Origin: Mumia flava
Lineage (GTDB): Bacteria > Actinomycetota > Actinomycetes > Propionibacteriales > Nocardioidaceae
DNA length: 64,000 nt
Assembly (NCBI RefSeq): GCF_002797495.1
Contig: NZ_PGEZ01000001.1
Span: forward strand, 806,001-870,000
Direction: 5' to 3'
Part shown: piece after piece, positions 32,235 through 41,660 of the stretch
Position numbering within the stretch: the first letter of the stretch is position 1
Layout of the letters: each line of letters opens with the position of its first letter
The notes under the pieces: generated by a model
Database searches by the model: none
Told to the model about the DNA's origin: nothing
What the model saw: the letters and a program-made list of their open reading frames with translations, nothing else
Position numbers and translations under genes: made by a program

Positions 32235-33308
32235 ATGTCTGAGCGCGGCGCCGACGAGCCGGGCGCACCACGGTCGCGCGCCCCGGACCCGGACGCGCCG
32301 ACCAAGCCGGCCTCCCCCGACGACCTGACGAAGCCGTCGTGGCTCTACGTCCTGCGCAAGACCGCGCGCGAGCTCCTCGACGACCAGTGCACCGACCTCG
32401 CCGCCGCGCTGACGTACTACTCCGTCCTGGCACTGTTCCCCGCGGCGATCGCGATCCTGTCGCTCGTCGGGATCGTCGGGCAGGGCGACGAGACCGTCAG
32501 CACCCTGGTGCAGATCCTTCGCGACGTCGGCGCCTCGAGCGCGGCCGACACCGTCGAACCGACCCTCACCCAGCTCAGCCGGAGCCAGAGCGCAGGCCTC
32601 GGCCTCGTGATCGGGCTCGCGGTCGCCCTCTGGTCGGCCTCCGGATACGTGAACGCGTTCAGCCGTGGGATGAACCGGGTCTACGAGATCGAGGAGGGTC
32701 GGCCGATCTGGAAGCTGCGTCCCGCGATGCTCGTCGTCACCGTCATCACGGTGGCGCTGACCGCGGTCGTGGCGCTCGGGCTCGTACTCACCGGACCGGC
32801 CGCGCGGGCGGTGGGAAACGCGATCGGTCTCGGCGACGCCGCCGTGACTGCGTGGAGCATCGCGAAGTGGCCGGTGCTGCTCGTGGTCGTCGTCGTGATC
32901 GTCGCTCTGCTCTACTACGCGACACCGAACGTGAAGCAGCCGAAGTTCCGCTGGATCAGCGTCGGCGCCGTCGTCGCGATCTTCACCTGGGTCGTCGCGT
33001 CGGGCCTGTTCGGCTTCTACGTGGCGAACTTCTCCCGCTACGACACGACGTACGGATCGCTCGCGGGCGTCGTCGTGTTCCTGCTCTGGCTGTGGATCAC
33101 CAACCTCGCGCTGCTCTTCGGCGCCGAGCTGGACGCCGAGCTCGAGCGCGGTCGCGAGCTGCAGGCAGGGCTCGCTGCCGAGGAGGCGATCCAGCTGCCC
33201 CCGCGGGACACCCGCAGGAGCGACAAGGCGGCTGAGAAGGAACGGGAAGACATCGCGCGGGGGCGGCGCCTGCGCAGGACTCGCGGCGGTGGCACCGGCG
33301 ACGGATGA
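32235..33308 (+). CDS. YihY/UPF0761 family inner-membrane protein
   Basis: 357 residues. A charged N-terminus of ~35 residues is followed by six membrane helices. Family motifs include AAALTYYSVLALFPA, SRGMNRVYEI and LLFGAELDAELERGRELQ. The C-terminal ~50 residues are charged and basic. YihY (once called BrkB) proteins are membrane proteins of uncertain transport function. It closes the small envelope cassette. Confidence 0.88.
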   Translation: MSERGADEPGAPRSRAPDPDAPTKPASPDDLTKPSWLYVLRKTARELLDDQCTDLAAALTYYSVLALFPAAIAILSLVGIVGQGDETVSTLVQILRDVGASSAADTVEPTLTQLSRSQSAGLGLVIGLAVALWSASGYVNAFSRGMNRVYEIEEGRPIWKLRPAMLVVTVITVALTAVVALGLVLTGPAARAVGNAIGLGDAAVTAWSIAKWPVLLVVVVVIVALLYYATPNVKQPKFRWISVGAVVAIFTWVVASGLFGFYVANFSRYDTTYGSLAGVVVFLLWLWITNLALLFGAELDAELERGRELQAGLAAEEAIQLPPRDTRRSDKAAEKEREDIARGRRLRRTRGGGTGDG

Positions 33309-33368
33309 GTCCGCCGCGACGCCGCGCATTCCGCCCGGCCCGAACGGCTGGGCCGACCGCCCTCGGGG

Positions 33369-34199
33369 TCAGCGGCGAAGCTCACCGATCCGGCTGTGCA
33401 GGCGCTGGCGCTCGTCGGCTCGGAGACCGACCTCCAGCTCGTCGAGCCAGACGTCCAGCTCGCCGTCGGCCAGCGGCCGGTGCTCGGTCTCGCTGCCGGG
33501 ACGCCGCACGGTCAGGCGGTCGGTCGTGACGGTGACGTGTCGCCCGGGCTGGTGCTTGGTGAGCAGCAACCCCCGGGTGAAGTGCGACCCGGGGAAGGTG
33601 CTGGTGAAGTGGTGGCCGATCCGGATGTCGACCGGGGCGACCGGAAGCTCGTCGGTGGTGTGCGCGACCTCCCAACCCTGCTCACGCAGGCGCTCGAGCG
33701 CCCACCGGGTCGGGTCGGCGGCGGGGACCAGCCGGTAGGGCCAGCCGTCCTGGTCGTCCTCGCTCGAGCCGTCGCCGTCCATCGCGATCGGGCGCAGCAG
33801 ACTCATCCCGAAGCCCGGGTCGCAGAGCAGCCGCTCCTCGCCGAGCGCGACCTCGACGACCATGTGCGTACGGCCCTGGACCTCCTCCTTCGCCGGATCG
33901 CCGACCCGGGCGAGCCGTCGCGTCACCGCGTAGCCGAGCCGCTGCAACGCGGCCGCCACCAGCGTCGTGTGCTCGAAGCAGTACCCGCCCCGCCCGCGGC
34001 CGAGGAACTTCTCCTGGACGGCGTCGAGCCCGACGCCGGGATGCTGACCGAGCAGCACGTCGATGTTGTCGAAGGTGAAGGACCGGACGTGGGCCTCGTG
34101 CAGCTCGTCGAGGGCGTCCCGGCTCGGCTCGCGCGCGGCGATCCCCAGCCGCGCGAGGTACGCGTCGAGGTCCAGGAGCTCGACCTGCCAGGGATCCAT
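33369..34199 (-). CDS. nat: Arylamine N-acetyltransferase
   Basis: 276 residues, ATG at 34199. The Cys-His-Asp triad is visible: Cys74 in RGGYCFEH, His112 in THMVVEV and Asp127 in CDPGFG. The length is normal for the family. NATs transfer acetyl or propionyl groups from CoA to arylamines and hydrazines; mycobacterial NATs sit in cholesterol-degradation clusters, but no such genes are present here. The EamA exporter gene lies 23 bases upstream on the same strand. Confidence 0.92.
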   Translation of the reverse strand: MDPWQVELLDLDAYLARLGIAAREPSRDALDELHEAHVRSFTFDNIDVLLGQHPGVGLDAVQEKFLGRGRGGYCFEHTTLVAAALQRLGYAVTRRLARVGDPAKEEVQGRTHMVVEVALGEERLLCDPGFGMSLLRPIAMDGDGSSEDDQDGWPYRLVPAADPTRWALERLREQGWEVAHTTDELPVAPVDIRIGHHFTSTFPGSHFTRGLLLTKHQPGRHVTVTTDRLTVRRPGSETEHRPLADGELDVWLDELEVGLRADERQRLHSRIGELRR

Positions 34200-34222
34200 C
34201 GCCGTCTCCGTCCGTCGGTCGA

Positions 34223-35275
34223 TCACACCGCGCCCGGCGGCGCGCCCTCGCATTCTCCGGCATGCGGGGGTCTCGTGGACGGTTCGGAGTCACCAACCGG
34301 CACCGCCGACGCGACGACGGCCGCCGTACGCTCCTCGCCGAGGCGGACGGCGACCACGCCGGCCAGGATCAGCACACCGCCGAGCAGCTGGACCGCGCGC
34401 GGAAGCTCGTCGAGCAGCAGCCAGGCGAAGAGCACCGCCGCGACCACCTCGAGCAGCGCGACGAACGACGAGAGGCGTGACCCGAGACGCCGGCCGGCGG
34501 CGATCCCGCTCACGTAGGCGACGCCGGCCGTGACCGCACCGAGCAGCGCCACGGGCAGCCACCACGGCACCGTCGCTCCGGCGAGCCCGACGGGCGCCGT
34601 CGTCGCGGTCATCGGCAGCAGCCCGACGAGGGCGAGCGACCCGAGACCGGTCGCTCCGACGAGCAGTCCACCCGCTGCCAGAGCCAGCGGCGGCAGCCCG
34701 TTGTCCAGGTCGCCGTTGATCACGAAGTACGTCGCGGCGCCGACCATGGCACCGAGGGCCCACAACACCCCGATCGGATCGAGGGTCGCGCCACCGAGCA
34801 GGTCGAGGACGAAGAACAGCCCGAGCGCGGCGAGCAGGGCACCGACGAGTGTGACCGGTCCCGGCCGCTGGCCGTGCCGGAGCCAGAACCAGACCACCAC
34901 GGCGACCGGCGCGGTGTACTCGATCAGCAGGGCAGGCCCGACCTGCATCCGCTGGATCGCGGCGAAGTAGCAGAACTGCGCGCCGACCACCGCCAGCAGC
35001 CCGTACAGCACGACCAGACGGGCGTTGCGGCGCAGGACGCCCCACCGACCGCGGAGGGCGACGAGCCCGAACGGGACGACCACGACGGCGCCGAGCCCGA
35101 TCCGCAGCAGGGTCACGGCGCCGGTGCTCCAGCCGGCGTCGAACAGCGGGCTGGCGATCGGCCCGGACAGTCCGAACGCCAGGGCCGAGGTCAGAGCGAA
35201 CCCGAGCCCGCTCGCCGTGCGAGGGCCGGCGGCAGTCGCGCCCGCCGCGGCGGCGTCATGGGCCATAGTGCTCAT
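34223..35275 (-). CDS. EamA/DMT-family transporter
   Basis: 350 residues with ten hydrophobic helices in two EamA repeats (YTAPVAVVVWFWLRHG in the first; ALLEVVAAVLFAWLLLDELP in the second). This is a drug/metabolite exporter fold. A soluble tail of ~40 residues follows the last helix. It is probably co-transcribed with the N-acetyltransferase and diverges from the CGNR protein across 39 bases, so the CGNR protein is a candidate regulator. Confidence 0.88.
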   Translation of the reverse strand: MSTMAHDAAAAGATAAGPRTASGLGFALTSALAFGLSGPIASPLFDAGWSTGAVTLLRIGLGAVVVVPFGLVALRGRWGVLRRNARLVVLYGLLAVVGAQFCYFAAIQRMQVGPALLIEYTAPVAVVVWFWLRHGQRPGPVTLVGALLAALGLFFVLDLLGGATLDPIGVLWALGAMVGAATYFVINGDLDNGLPPLALAAGGLLVGATGLGSLALVGLLPMTATTAPVGLAGATVPWWLPVALLGAVTAGVAYVSGIAAGRRLGSRLSSFVALLEVVAAVLFAWLLLDELPRAVQLLGGVLILAGVVAVRLGEERTAAVVASAVPVGDSEPSTRPPHAGECEGAPPGAV

Positions 35276-35314
35276 GGCTCATGACGGTAGGCTCGAGGCG
35301 TGTAATCTGTCAAC

Positions 35315-35848
35315 ATGGCTTTTGCGCATGACACCGAGGCGGCGATGCAAGCCGCCGTCGCCCTGGTCAACGCGATGGAGCCGCCGTCTGACTTCGACAG
35401 CGTCGAGGCGCTCGACCGGTTCTTCCACGAGCACGGCTACACCGGCCGCCACGACGGCACCGCGTCCGAGCTCGCGGACGTGCGCGCGCTGCGCGGACCG
35501 CTGCGGGCGCTGCTGACCGCGGAGCGCGACGAGGCGGTCGCCCTGACGAACGCGCTGCTCGCCGAGCACGATGCCCTCCCCCAGCTCGTCCGGCACGGCG
35601 ACACCGACTGGCACATCCACGCCATCGGCGACGACGCACCGCTGGCAGCCCGGATCGCGGTCGAGACCGCCATGTCGATGGTCGACGTCATCCGCGCCGA
35701 CGAGCTCAGCCGGCTCGCGGTCTGCGCCGACGCCGACTGCGACGGCCTCGTGCTCGACCTCTCACGCAACCGCTCGAAGCGGTTCTGCTCGGTCACCTGC
35801 GGCAACCGCAACGCCGTCGCCGCCTATCGCGCCCGCCGGTCGGGGTAG
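35315..35848 (+). CDS. CGNR zinc-finger regulator
   Basis: 177 residues. An N-terminal helical ABATE-type domain is followed by a C-terminal zinc finger with Cys137, Cys142, Cys158 and Cys162; CGNR is residues 162-165, and a basic tail YRARR follows. These are actinobacterial DNA-binding proteins. The gene is divergent from the EamA exporter with 39 bases between, which suggests local control. Confidence 0.9.
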   Translation: MAFAHDTEAAMQAAVALVNAMEPPSDFDSVEALDRFFHEHGYTGRHDGTASELADVRALRGPLRALLTAERDEAVALTNALLAEHDALPQLVRHGDTDWHIHAIGDDAPLAARIAVETAMSMVDVIRADELSRLAVCADADCDGLVLDLSRNRSKRFCSVTCGNRNAVAAYRARRSG

Positions 35849-35905
35849 CCCCACACCCCGCTCGCCCGGGCGCGGGCGCGCGAACGACCGAGACGCACGC
35901 GGTCC

Positions 35906-36328
35906 TCACACGCGCGGCCGTGGCGCGACGGCGACGTACCAGAGCGCCGCCGTCACCACGTGCATCGCGGCGAGGAAGAGCGCCGACTCGGCCGACTCCG
36001 CCGACAGGGCAGGCGCGAGCGCGGACAGGACGCCCAGTCCCAGCCCCACCCTCGCCAGGGGCCGCCGCCGCGGGGCGTGGTTCCGGGTGAGGAGCCACAG
36101 CAGCGTGCTCGCGAGGACGAACGGGACGAGGGTGCCGGCCAGGAGGTGCTCGACCCGCACCGGCACCTCCTGGCCGACGTCGTAGTCGGCCCCGAGCGCG
36201 TGGCCGACGGCGAGCAGCAGGAGGTTGACGAGCACCGCCACGAGGCCGAGTCCTGCCACCCGGCCCCACGACCACGCGGCCGCCTGGCCGGCCGCCGGGG
36301 TGATCACGACGTCTCGGTTCGTGCTCAT
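35906..36328 (-). CDS. DUF6069-like membrane protein
   Basis: 140 residues with four membrane helices, starting at the ATG at 36328 that overlaps the DUF1801 gene stop (ATGA). Features include LGLVAVLVNLLLLAVGHALGADY and a WLLTRNH loop. It resembles the DUF6069 group of small actinobacterial membrane proteins. No function can be given. It is last of a three-gene minus-strand unit. Confidence 0.7.
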   Translation of the reverse strand: MSTNRDVVITPAAGQAAAWSWGRVAGLGLVAVLVNLLLLAVGHALGADYDVGQEVPVRVEHLLAGTLVPFVLASTLLWLLTRNHAPRRRPLARVGLGLGVLSALAPALSAESAESALFLAAMHVVTAALWYVAVAPRPRV

Positions 36329-36738
36329 GTCCTCGCTCCTCGGGTTGCGACTCCCTGGGTCTGGTCGATCCACTGACGCAGGATGCTGCGCAGGTCGTCA
36401 GCGCACCCGGCGACGTCGTCCACCCCGACGAACCTGACCGTCGCCCGGTCGGCTCCACGCCACGAGAGCAGGGAGCGCGGGTCGTCGACCACGATCCGTA
36501 CGGGCACCGACTGCCTGCGCGCGCCCGTGTGCAGCACGAGTCGGACGGCGGGCGCGGTGCGTTCGAGGCCCGTCGTCGCGAAGTGATCCGTGATGGCGAA
36601 GCTGGGCGCGTTCCACTTGATCGAGCCCTCGATCCGGGGATCGACGTCCTGGATCAGGTCGCACAGCGCGGCGAGGGTCTCAGCGCGTGCCGCGTCGAGA
36701 GTCTCGAGGTACGCCGCGATCGTCGGGTGCGCGCTCAC
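36325..36738 (-). CDS. DUF1801-family protein
   Basis: 137 residues from a GTG at 36738 that overlaps the thioesterase stop. The N-terminal half has the DUF1801 pattern (EGSIKWNAPSFAI). This is a small YdhG/SufE-like fold protein of unknown role. It is coupled to both neighbours, so the three are made together. Confidence 0.82.
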   Translation of the reverse strand: MSAHPTIAAYLETLDAARAETLAALCDLIQDVDPRIEGSIKWNAPSFAITDHFATTGLERTAPAVRLVLHTGARRQSVPVRIVVDDPRSLLSWRGADRATVRFVGVDDVAGCADDLRSILRQWIDQTQGVATRGART

Positions 36739-37166
36739 GTGCGCGTCCTCTCCGACGCCACCGTCACGCGACCGTGGGCCACGGCGTACGGGGCGTCGTC
36801 CCCTGCGAGGCCCAGTGTCGCCTGGCACACGGCCTGGCGCGCACTGCGATGAACCACCCGGGCCCGAGCCACCAGCACGCCGGTGCGGGCCGGCCGGAGG
36901 TAGTCGACGGTGATGCCGCCGGTCAGCACCCGCGGCCCGAGGACGCTGCCCCCGGCGAACGTGATCGCGTTGTCGGCGGCGTACGCCCAGACGCCACCGT
37001 GCGCGTACCCGAGCTGCTGGCGGTGCCGGTCGTCGAGGTCGATCTCGAGGACGGCGAACCCGTCGCCGAACTCCGCCAGCCGCGCACCCAGAAGCGCGCT
37101 GAAGGGCTGCGCGGCGAGGACGGCGCGCGCCTCGTCGAGCGTCGCGCTCGTGGTGGTCTGCGTCAT
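36735..37166 (-). CDS. PaaI-type hotdog thioesterase
   Basis: 143 residues, ATG at 37166. Hotdog-fold motif QLGYAHGGVWAYAADNAITFA contains the HGG segment and acidic residue of PaaI thioesterases. These hydrolyse aryl- or acyl-CoA esters. It is first in the unit with DUF1801 and DUF6069. The 152-base region to the divergent hydrolase shows no clear operator. Confidence 0.85.
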   Translation of the reverse strand: MTQTTTSATLDEARAVLAAQPFSALLGARLAEFGDGFAVLEIDLDDRHRQQLGYAHGGVWAYAADNAITFAGGSVLGPRVLTGGITVDYLRPARTGVLVARARVVHRSARQAVCQATLGLAGDDAPYAVAHGRVTVASERTRT

Positions 37167-37318
37167 CGTGCTCCCGGGGTCGTCGGTAGCCACGACGATT
37201 CCAGCGAGCCGAGCTGCGCGACAGCCGCTGAACGGCCGCGTCGCGATGGGTTCCTGCCGGGGCGCTGTGCACCGCCGTCCGCCCGGGTCAGCATGGTGGC
37301 GGCGAGAGGAGCCGAACC

Positions 37319-38182
37319 ATGACCGCACGCGTGGTCCACCGCACGCTGGCCGTGGGCGACGTCCGCGTCTTCTTCCGCGAGTCCGTTCCCGACCGCGCCG
37401 GCGCCCCGACGCTGTTGCTGCTGCACGGGTTCCCCTCGGCGTCGCACCAGTTCCGCCGCCTGCTCGACGTGCTGGGGTCGCGGTACCGCCTCGTCGCGCC
37501 GGACTACCCCGGCTTCGGTCACACGCAGACTCCCGACGGCTTCTCGTTCACCTTCGACCACCTCGCGGAGGTCGTCGACGCCTTCGTGACGGCGATCGGG
37601 CTCGAGCGGTTCGCGCTGTACGTCTTCGACTTCGGCGCCCCCGTCGGATTCCGCCTCGCGCAGCGCCGAGCCGCGCAGATCACCGGCCTGATCGTGCAGA
37701 ACGGCAACGCTTACGAGGAAGGGCTCTCCGCCGGGGCGCGCGACTTCATCGCGCTGCGGCCCGACACACCCGGCGCCACCGACACGATCGCCGACCTGCT
37801 GACCCTGTCGGGCACGCGCAGCCAGTACGTGACCGGGGTGACGCGACCCGAGCTGCTCGCCCCCGACTCGTGGATCCTCGACCAGTACTTCCTGGAGCAG
37901 CCCGGCAGGGTCCGCGCCCAGATCGCCATCGCGTTCGACTACCACGCCAACGTCGAGCGCTACCCGCGATGGCAGTCGTGGCTGCGCACGCACCGGCCCG
38001 CGACCCTGATCGTGTGGGGCGCGGACGACCCGTTCTTCCCGGCACCCGGCGCCACCGCGTACCTCCGGGATCTGCCGGACGCCGAGCTGCACCTCTTCCG
38101 GACCGGCCACTTCGCCCTCGAGGACCATCTGGAGGAGATCGCCCCGCTCGTCGCCGACTTCCTCGACCGGCTTCGGCCCTGA
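37319..38182 (+). CDS. Alpha/beta hydrolase with aspartate nucleophile (epoxide hydrolase/haloalkane dehalogenase-like)
   Basis: 287 residues. HGFPSAS supplies the oxyanion hole, and the nucleophile elbow reads VFDFGAPVG with Asp104 where esterases have Ser. The catalytic His is in TGHFALE near the C-terminus. An aspartate nucleophile is characteristic of epoxide hydrolases and haloalkane dehalogenases. GAGAGGAGCC upstream gives a ribosome site. Exact activity cannot be chosen from sequence alone. Confidence 0.85.
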   Translation: MTARVVHRTLAVGDVRVFFRESVPDRAGAPTLLLLHGFPSASHQFRRLLDVLGSRYRLVAPDYPGFGHTQTPDGFSFTFDHLAEVVDAFVTAIGLERFALYVFDFGAPVGFRLAQRRAAQITGLIVQNGNAYEEGLSAGARDFIALRPDTPGATDTIADLLTLSGTRSQYVTGVTRPELLAPDSWILDQYFLEQPGRVRAQIAIAFDYHANVERYPRWQSWLRTHRPATLIVWGADDPFFPAPGATAYLRDLPDAELHLFRTGHFALEDHLEEIAPLVADFLDRLRP

Positions 38183-38203
38183 CCGCGGACGTGCTCAGGT
38201 CCG

Positions 38204-39034
38204 CTAGAACCCCAGACCCTGCGCCCAGACCGCGTCGAGACCGCGAGCCGGCAGCACCGCCTTCATCGCGAGGATCGTGCGCGCATCCGTCCCGACCACC
38301 GTGCGCGGCCTCATCCGCCGTCGACCGAGCTGCCGCTCGACAGCGGCGGCGACGCGCTCGGGCGGCTTCGCGTTCCGGCGGATCCTGCCGACCAGCCGGC
38401 GCTCGCCGGCGAAGTGCGGCGCGTACAGCCGCTGGTGCTCGGGGGTGAGGCCGGCCTCGAGCTCGTCGAGCAGCCGGTCCATCTCGTGCCACGGGTCGGT
38501 GTCGGTCACCCCCGGCTCGACGACGGCCACCTGGACGCCGAACGGGCGCAGCTCCACCCTCAGGCAGTCGGCCACCGCCTCGGTCGCGTACTTCGAGGCG
38601 TTGTACAGGCCCGTGAACGGGAACGACACCCTGCCGTTGATCGACGAGATGAAGACGACGCGCCCACGTGTCCGGCGCAGACGCGGCAACACGGTGCGCG
38701 TGAGCGCGAGCGGGCCGATCAGGTTGACGTCGAACTGGTGGTGCATGTCCGCCGAGGACAACGTCTCGACCGGTCCGGCGACCGCGATGCCGGCGTTGTT
38801 GACGAGTGCGTCGAGCCGTTCGGGGAGCTCGCGGTCGAGCGCGGCGAGGTGCGCGGGGACGGTGAGGTCGAGCTCGACCGGCGTGATCAGTTCCGACTCG
38901 GCGGCCAGCTCCTTGCCGGCCGCCTCCGTACGGACCCCGCCATAGACCTCCCACCCCGAGCAGGCGAGGCGGACCGCGATGGCGCGGCCGATCCCCCGGC
39001 CGGCACCGGTGACGAGGACCCTTCGTGTGCTCAT
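38204..39034 (-). CDS. Short-chain dehydrogenase/reductase
   Basis: 276 residues. Cofactor motif TGAGRGIG (about residues 9-16), NNAG, and the catalytic Tyr-Lys in YNASK with SSI upstream. VRTEA at the second strand end suggests NADP(H). It is divergent from a large LuxR regulator, and a CGAGTA-N6-TACTCG dyad lies between them, so it is a likely target of that regulator. Confidence 0.88.
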   Translation of the reverse strand: MSTRRVLVTGAGRGIGRAIAVRLACSGWEVYGGVRTEAAGKELAAESELITPVELDLTVPAHLAALDRELPERLDALVNNAGIAVAGPVETLSSADMHHQFDVNLIGPLALTRTVLPRLRRTRGRVVFISSINGRVSFPFTGLYNASKYATEAVADCLRVELRPFGVQVAVVEPGVTDTDPWHEMDRLLDELEAGLTPEHQRLYAPHFAGERRLVGRIRRNAKPPERVAAAVERQLGRRRMRPRTVVGTDARTILAMKAVLPARGLDAVWAQGLGF

Positions 39035-39068
39035 GCAGCAAGGGTCGCGCCGCTCGACCGCGCAGGCA

Positions 39069-39086
39069 CGAGTAGTGCGGTACTCG
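39069..39086. promoter_or_regulatory. Dyad CGAGTA-N6-TACTCG, copy 1 (SDR/LuxR divergent promoter)
   Basis: Perfect 6-base arms around a 6-base spacer, in the 76 bases between the SDR start and the LuxR start. The same arms and spacer length recur after the LuxR gene (41654-41671). It is a candidate operator for the LuxR protein. Confidence 0.65.
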
Positions 39087-39110
39087 AATCCGTGGCGCTA
39101 GCCTGAGCCC

Positions 39111-41660
39111 ATGGAGCGGCCGTGGCCGCTCACCGGGCGTGACGAGGAGCTGCGGAGGGTTGCGGCGGCCATCCGACCCGGTGCTGCGGGGGTGGTGGTG
39201 GCCGGTCCGGCCGGGGTCGGCAAGACCCGGCTCGTCCGCGAGGCCCTCGAGACGTCCGCGCCGCGAGGCGCGGCGGTCGTCCTGGCCCACGGCAGCGCGG
39301 CGGCCCGACCGCTGCCGCTCGGTGCGTTGGCGGGTCTGCTCGACGTCCCGGCCTCGCCGGCCGCGGACGCCATCGGACAGGCCTTGGACCAGCTCGAGCA
39401 GCAGCAACCCCTGGTGCTGGCCGTCGACGACGCGCACCTGCTCGACGAGCACTCCGCGCTCGTGCTCCACCGTGTGGTCGAGCGACGGATCGCGCCTGCG
39501 GTGATCACGCTGCGGACCGGGGAACCGGCGCCGGACAGCGTGACGGCACTGTGGAAGGACGAGCACCTCCCCCGCCTCGATCTGGTCCCGCTCGACCTGG
39601 CGGAGACGACCGGCCTGGTCGCGCAGGTCCTCGGCGGCCCGGTCGACTCGGCGTCGGCCCAGCGGCTGTGGACACTGACCCAGGGCAGCCCGCTGTTCCT
39701 CCGACACCTGCTCGGCGGCGAGGTGGCGGCAGGCCGCTTCACCCCGGCGTCCGGGATCTGGCGGTGGACCAGTGAGCCGGCGATCTCGCCGGACCTCGCC
39801 GACCTGCTCCAGCACGAGATCGGGAGCCTCCCCCAGCCGGTGCACGACGTGGTCGACCTGGTCGCGCTCACGGAGCCCGTCGCGGTCGCGACGCTCGCCG
39901 CCCTGGTCTCGGCGACCGCGCTGGAGGAGGCCGAGGCTCGGCACCTGGTGCGCAGCGACGGGGTCGTCGCCCGTCTGGCGCACCCGCTGTACGGCGAGGT
40001 CCGCCGTGCCGCGATGGGAACGCTGCGCGCCCGCCGCCTGCGCGGGCTCGTCGCGCAGACGTTGGAGCCCGACCCGGACCCGCTCCCGCGGGCCGTGCTC
40101 ACGCTCGACTCGGATCTGCCGGCCGACCCCGAGCTCTTCCTCAGGGCGGCCGAGGCCGCGACCCGGCTGTACGACCTGCCCCTGGCCGAGCGGCTCGCAC
40201 GCGCGGCCGCCACGACGGGCAACCCCGTGGCCTTGCTCGTGCACGCCGCGGCCCTCTCCTGGCTCAGCCGCGGTGACGAGGCCGAGACGATCCTGGCGCA
40301 CCTCGCCACGAGCACCTCGGACCCGGGGGTGTCCGCGATGGCCCACCTGCACCGCACCGGCAACCTGCTCTGGACGATGGCGCGCCCCGAGCAGGCCCGC
40401 GGGGCGCTCGCCGCGGCCGAGTCCGCCGGAGCAGCTCCGTTCCACGTGGCCGCGATGTCCCTCGCCCTCGAGGCCGCCGCCGGCGAGACCTCCGCCGTGC
40501 TGGACCGCGGACCGCAGCTGCTGCGCGCCGAGCTGCCCGACGACCTCGCGCGGATCCTCGTCGCCTCGGCGGTCTCGGCGGCAGCCGCCGTGACGGGACG
40601 CGCCGAGCTGCTCGACGAGGCCGCTGCGGTCGGCGGCCTCACGCAGGACCGGGTGCCGACCACCATCCCCGGATTCGGGCTCGCCGATCTCCAGGTGCTC
40701 GGGCACCGCCTGGCGGGGACGACCGGTCGGGCCGACGAGCTGGCCCGACGCATGCGCACCGCATCCGCGGACCTGCCGGGCCCGGCGCGGCTGATGGGCC
40801 TGGTCGTGGCGGGCCACGCCGCACTCTGCGGCGGCCGGCTCGGCGATGCGCTGCCGCTCCTGCGCGAGGCGTGGGCGGGCCTGGAGGGCTCGGGCCACGA
40901 GTTCCGCTTCCGGTGCCGGACGTTGCTGGGGACCGCGCTCGCGCAGGCGGGTCTCGCCGAGCAGGCAGGCCTCGTCCTGGTCGACATCGAGACCGAGCAG
41001 CACCCGGCGTACGGCCTGTACCGGCCGGACGACCTCCTCGCGCAGGCGTGGGCAGCCGCTGCCGACGGATCGACGACCGCGGCGATCGGCTTCGCCGCGA
41101 GCGCGGCGGGGCTCGCCCGTGAGACCGGCGCCACCGCGTACGAGGTGCTGGCGTGGCAGAGCGCCGTGCAGCTCGGCGGCACAGCGGAGGCCGGCCCTCG
41201 CCTGGTCGCCCTGGGCGACGCCGTCCCGCGCGCGCAGGTCGCGCTCGCCCACGCTCGCGCGTGGCAGGACGAGGACGGCACGGCGCTCCTGGAGGCCGCC
41301 GACCGCTGGAGCAGGCTCGGCGACCTGGTCGCTGCCGGGGACGCGGCGGCCCAGGCCTCCCAGGCCTACCGCCGTCGCGGGCAGCAGGGCGCGGCGCTGA
41401 CGGCCGCAGCTCGTGCCGACGGCCTCGCGGCCCGGTCCGGTGCCCGGACTCCGGCCCTGTCGATCGCGGCGCGGCCCCTCCCGCTGACCGGGCGGGAGCG
41501 GGAGATCGTCACCCTCGCCGCGCGCGGGCTGACGAACAAGGACATCGCCGCACGGCTGACGGTCTCGGTGCGGACGGTCGAAGGGCATCTGTACCGCGCC
41601 GGGCACAAGCTGGGGGTCTCGGAGCGCAGCGCCCTCGCGGACCTCCTCGGGATCGAGTAG
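39111..41660 (+). CDS. LuxR-family regulator with N-terminal NTPase (LAL type)
   Basis: 849 residues. Walker A GPAGVGKT (32-39) and Walker B LVLAVDD (101-107) form an AAA-type NTPase. A long TPR-like helical region (about 300-780) follows, then a C-terminal LuxR HTH (about 788-848; LTGREREIVTLAARGLTNKDI). Such proteins integrate a ligand signal with ATP binding. Dyads with the same arms flank the gene, one in the divergent promoter shared with the SDR and one before the cupin gene, suggesting autoregulation and control of both neighbours. Confidence 0.9.
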   Translation: MERPWPLTGRDEELRRVAAAIRPGAAGVVVAGPAGVGKTRLVREALETSAPRGAAVVLAHGSAAARPLPLGALAGLLDVPASPAADAIGQALDQLEQQQPLVLAVDDAHLLDEHSALVLHRVVERRIAPAVITLRTGEPAPDSVTALWKDEHLPRLDLVPLDLAETTGLVAQVLGGPVDSASAQRLWTLTQGSPLFLRHLLGGEVAAGRFTPASGIWRWTSEPAISPDLADLLQHEIGSLPQPVHDVVDLVALTEPVAVATLAALVSATALEEAEARHLVRSDGVVARLAHPLYGEVRRAAMGTLRARRLRGLVAQTLEPDPDPLPRAVLTLDSDLPADPELFLRAAEAATRLYDLPLAERLARAAATTGNPVALLVHAAALSWLSRGDEAETILAHLATSTSDPGVSAMAHLHRTGNLLWTMARPEQARGALAAAESAGAAPFHVAAMSLALEAAAGETSAVLDRGPQLLRAELPDDLARILVASAVSAAAAVTGRAELLDEAAAVGGLTQDRVPTTIPGFGLADLQVLGHRLAGTTGRADELARRMRTASADLPGPARLMGLVVAGHAALCGGRLGDALPLLREAWAGLEGSGHEFRFRCRTLLGTALAQAGLAEQAGLVLVDIETEQHPAYGLYRPDDLLAQAWAAAADGSTTAAIGFAASAAGLARETGATAYEVLAWQSAVQLGGTAEAGPRLVALGDAVPRAQVALAHARAWQDEDGTALLEAADRWSRLGDLVAAGDAAAQASQAYRRRGQQGAALTAAARADGLAARSGARTPALSIAARPLPLTGREREIVTLAARGLTNKDIAARLTVSVRTVEGHLYRAGHKLGVSERSALADLLGIE

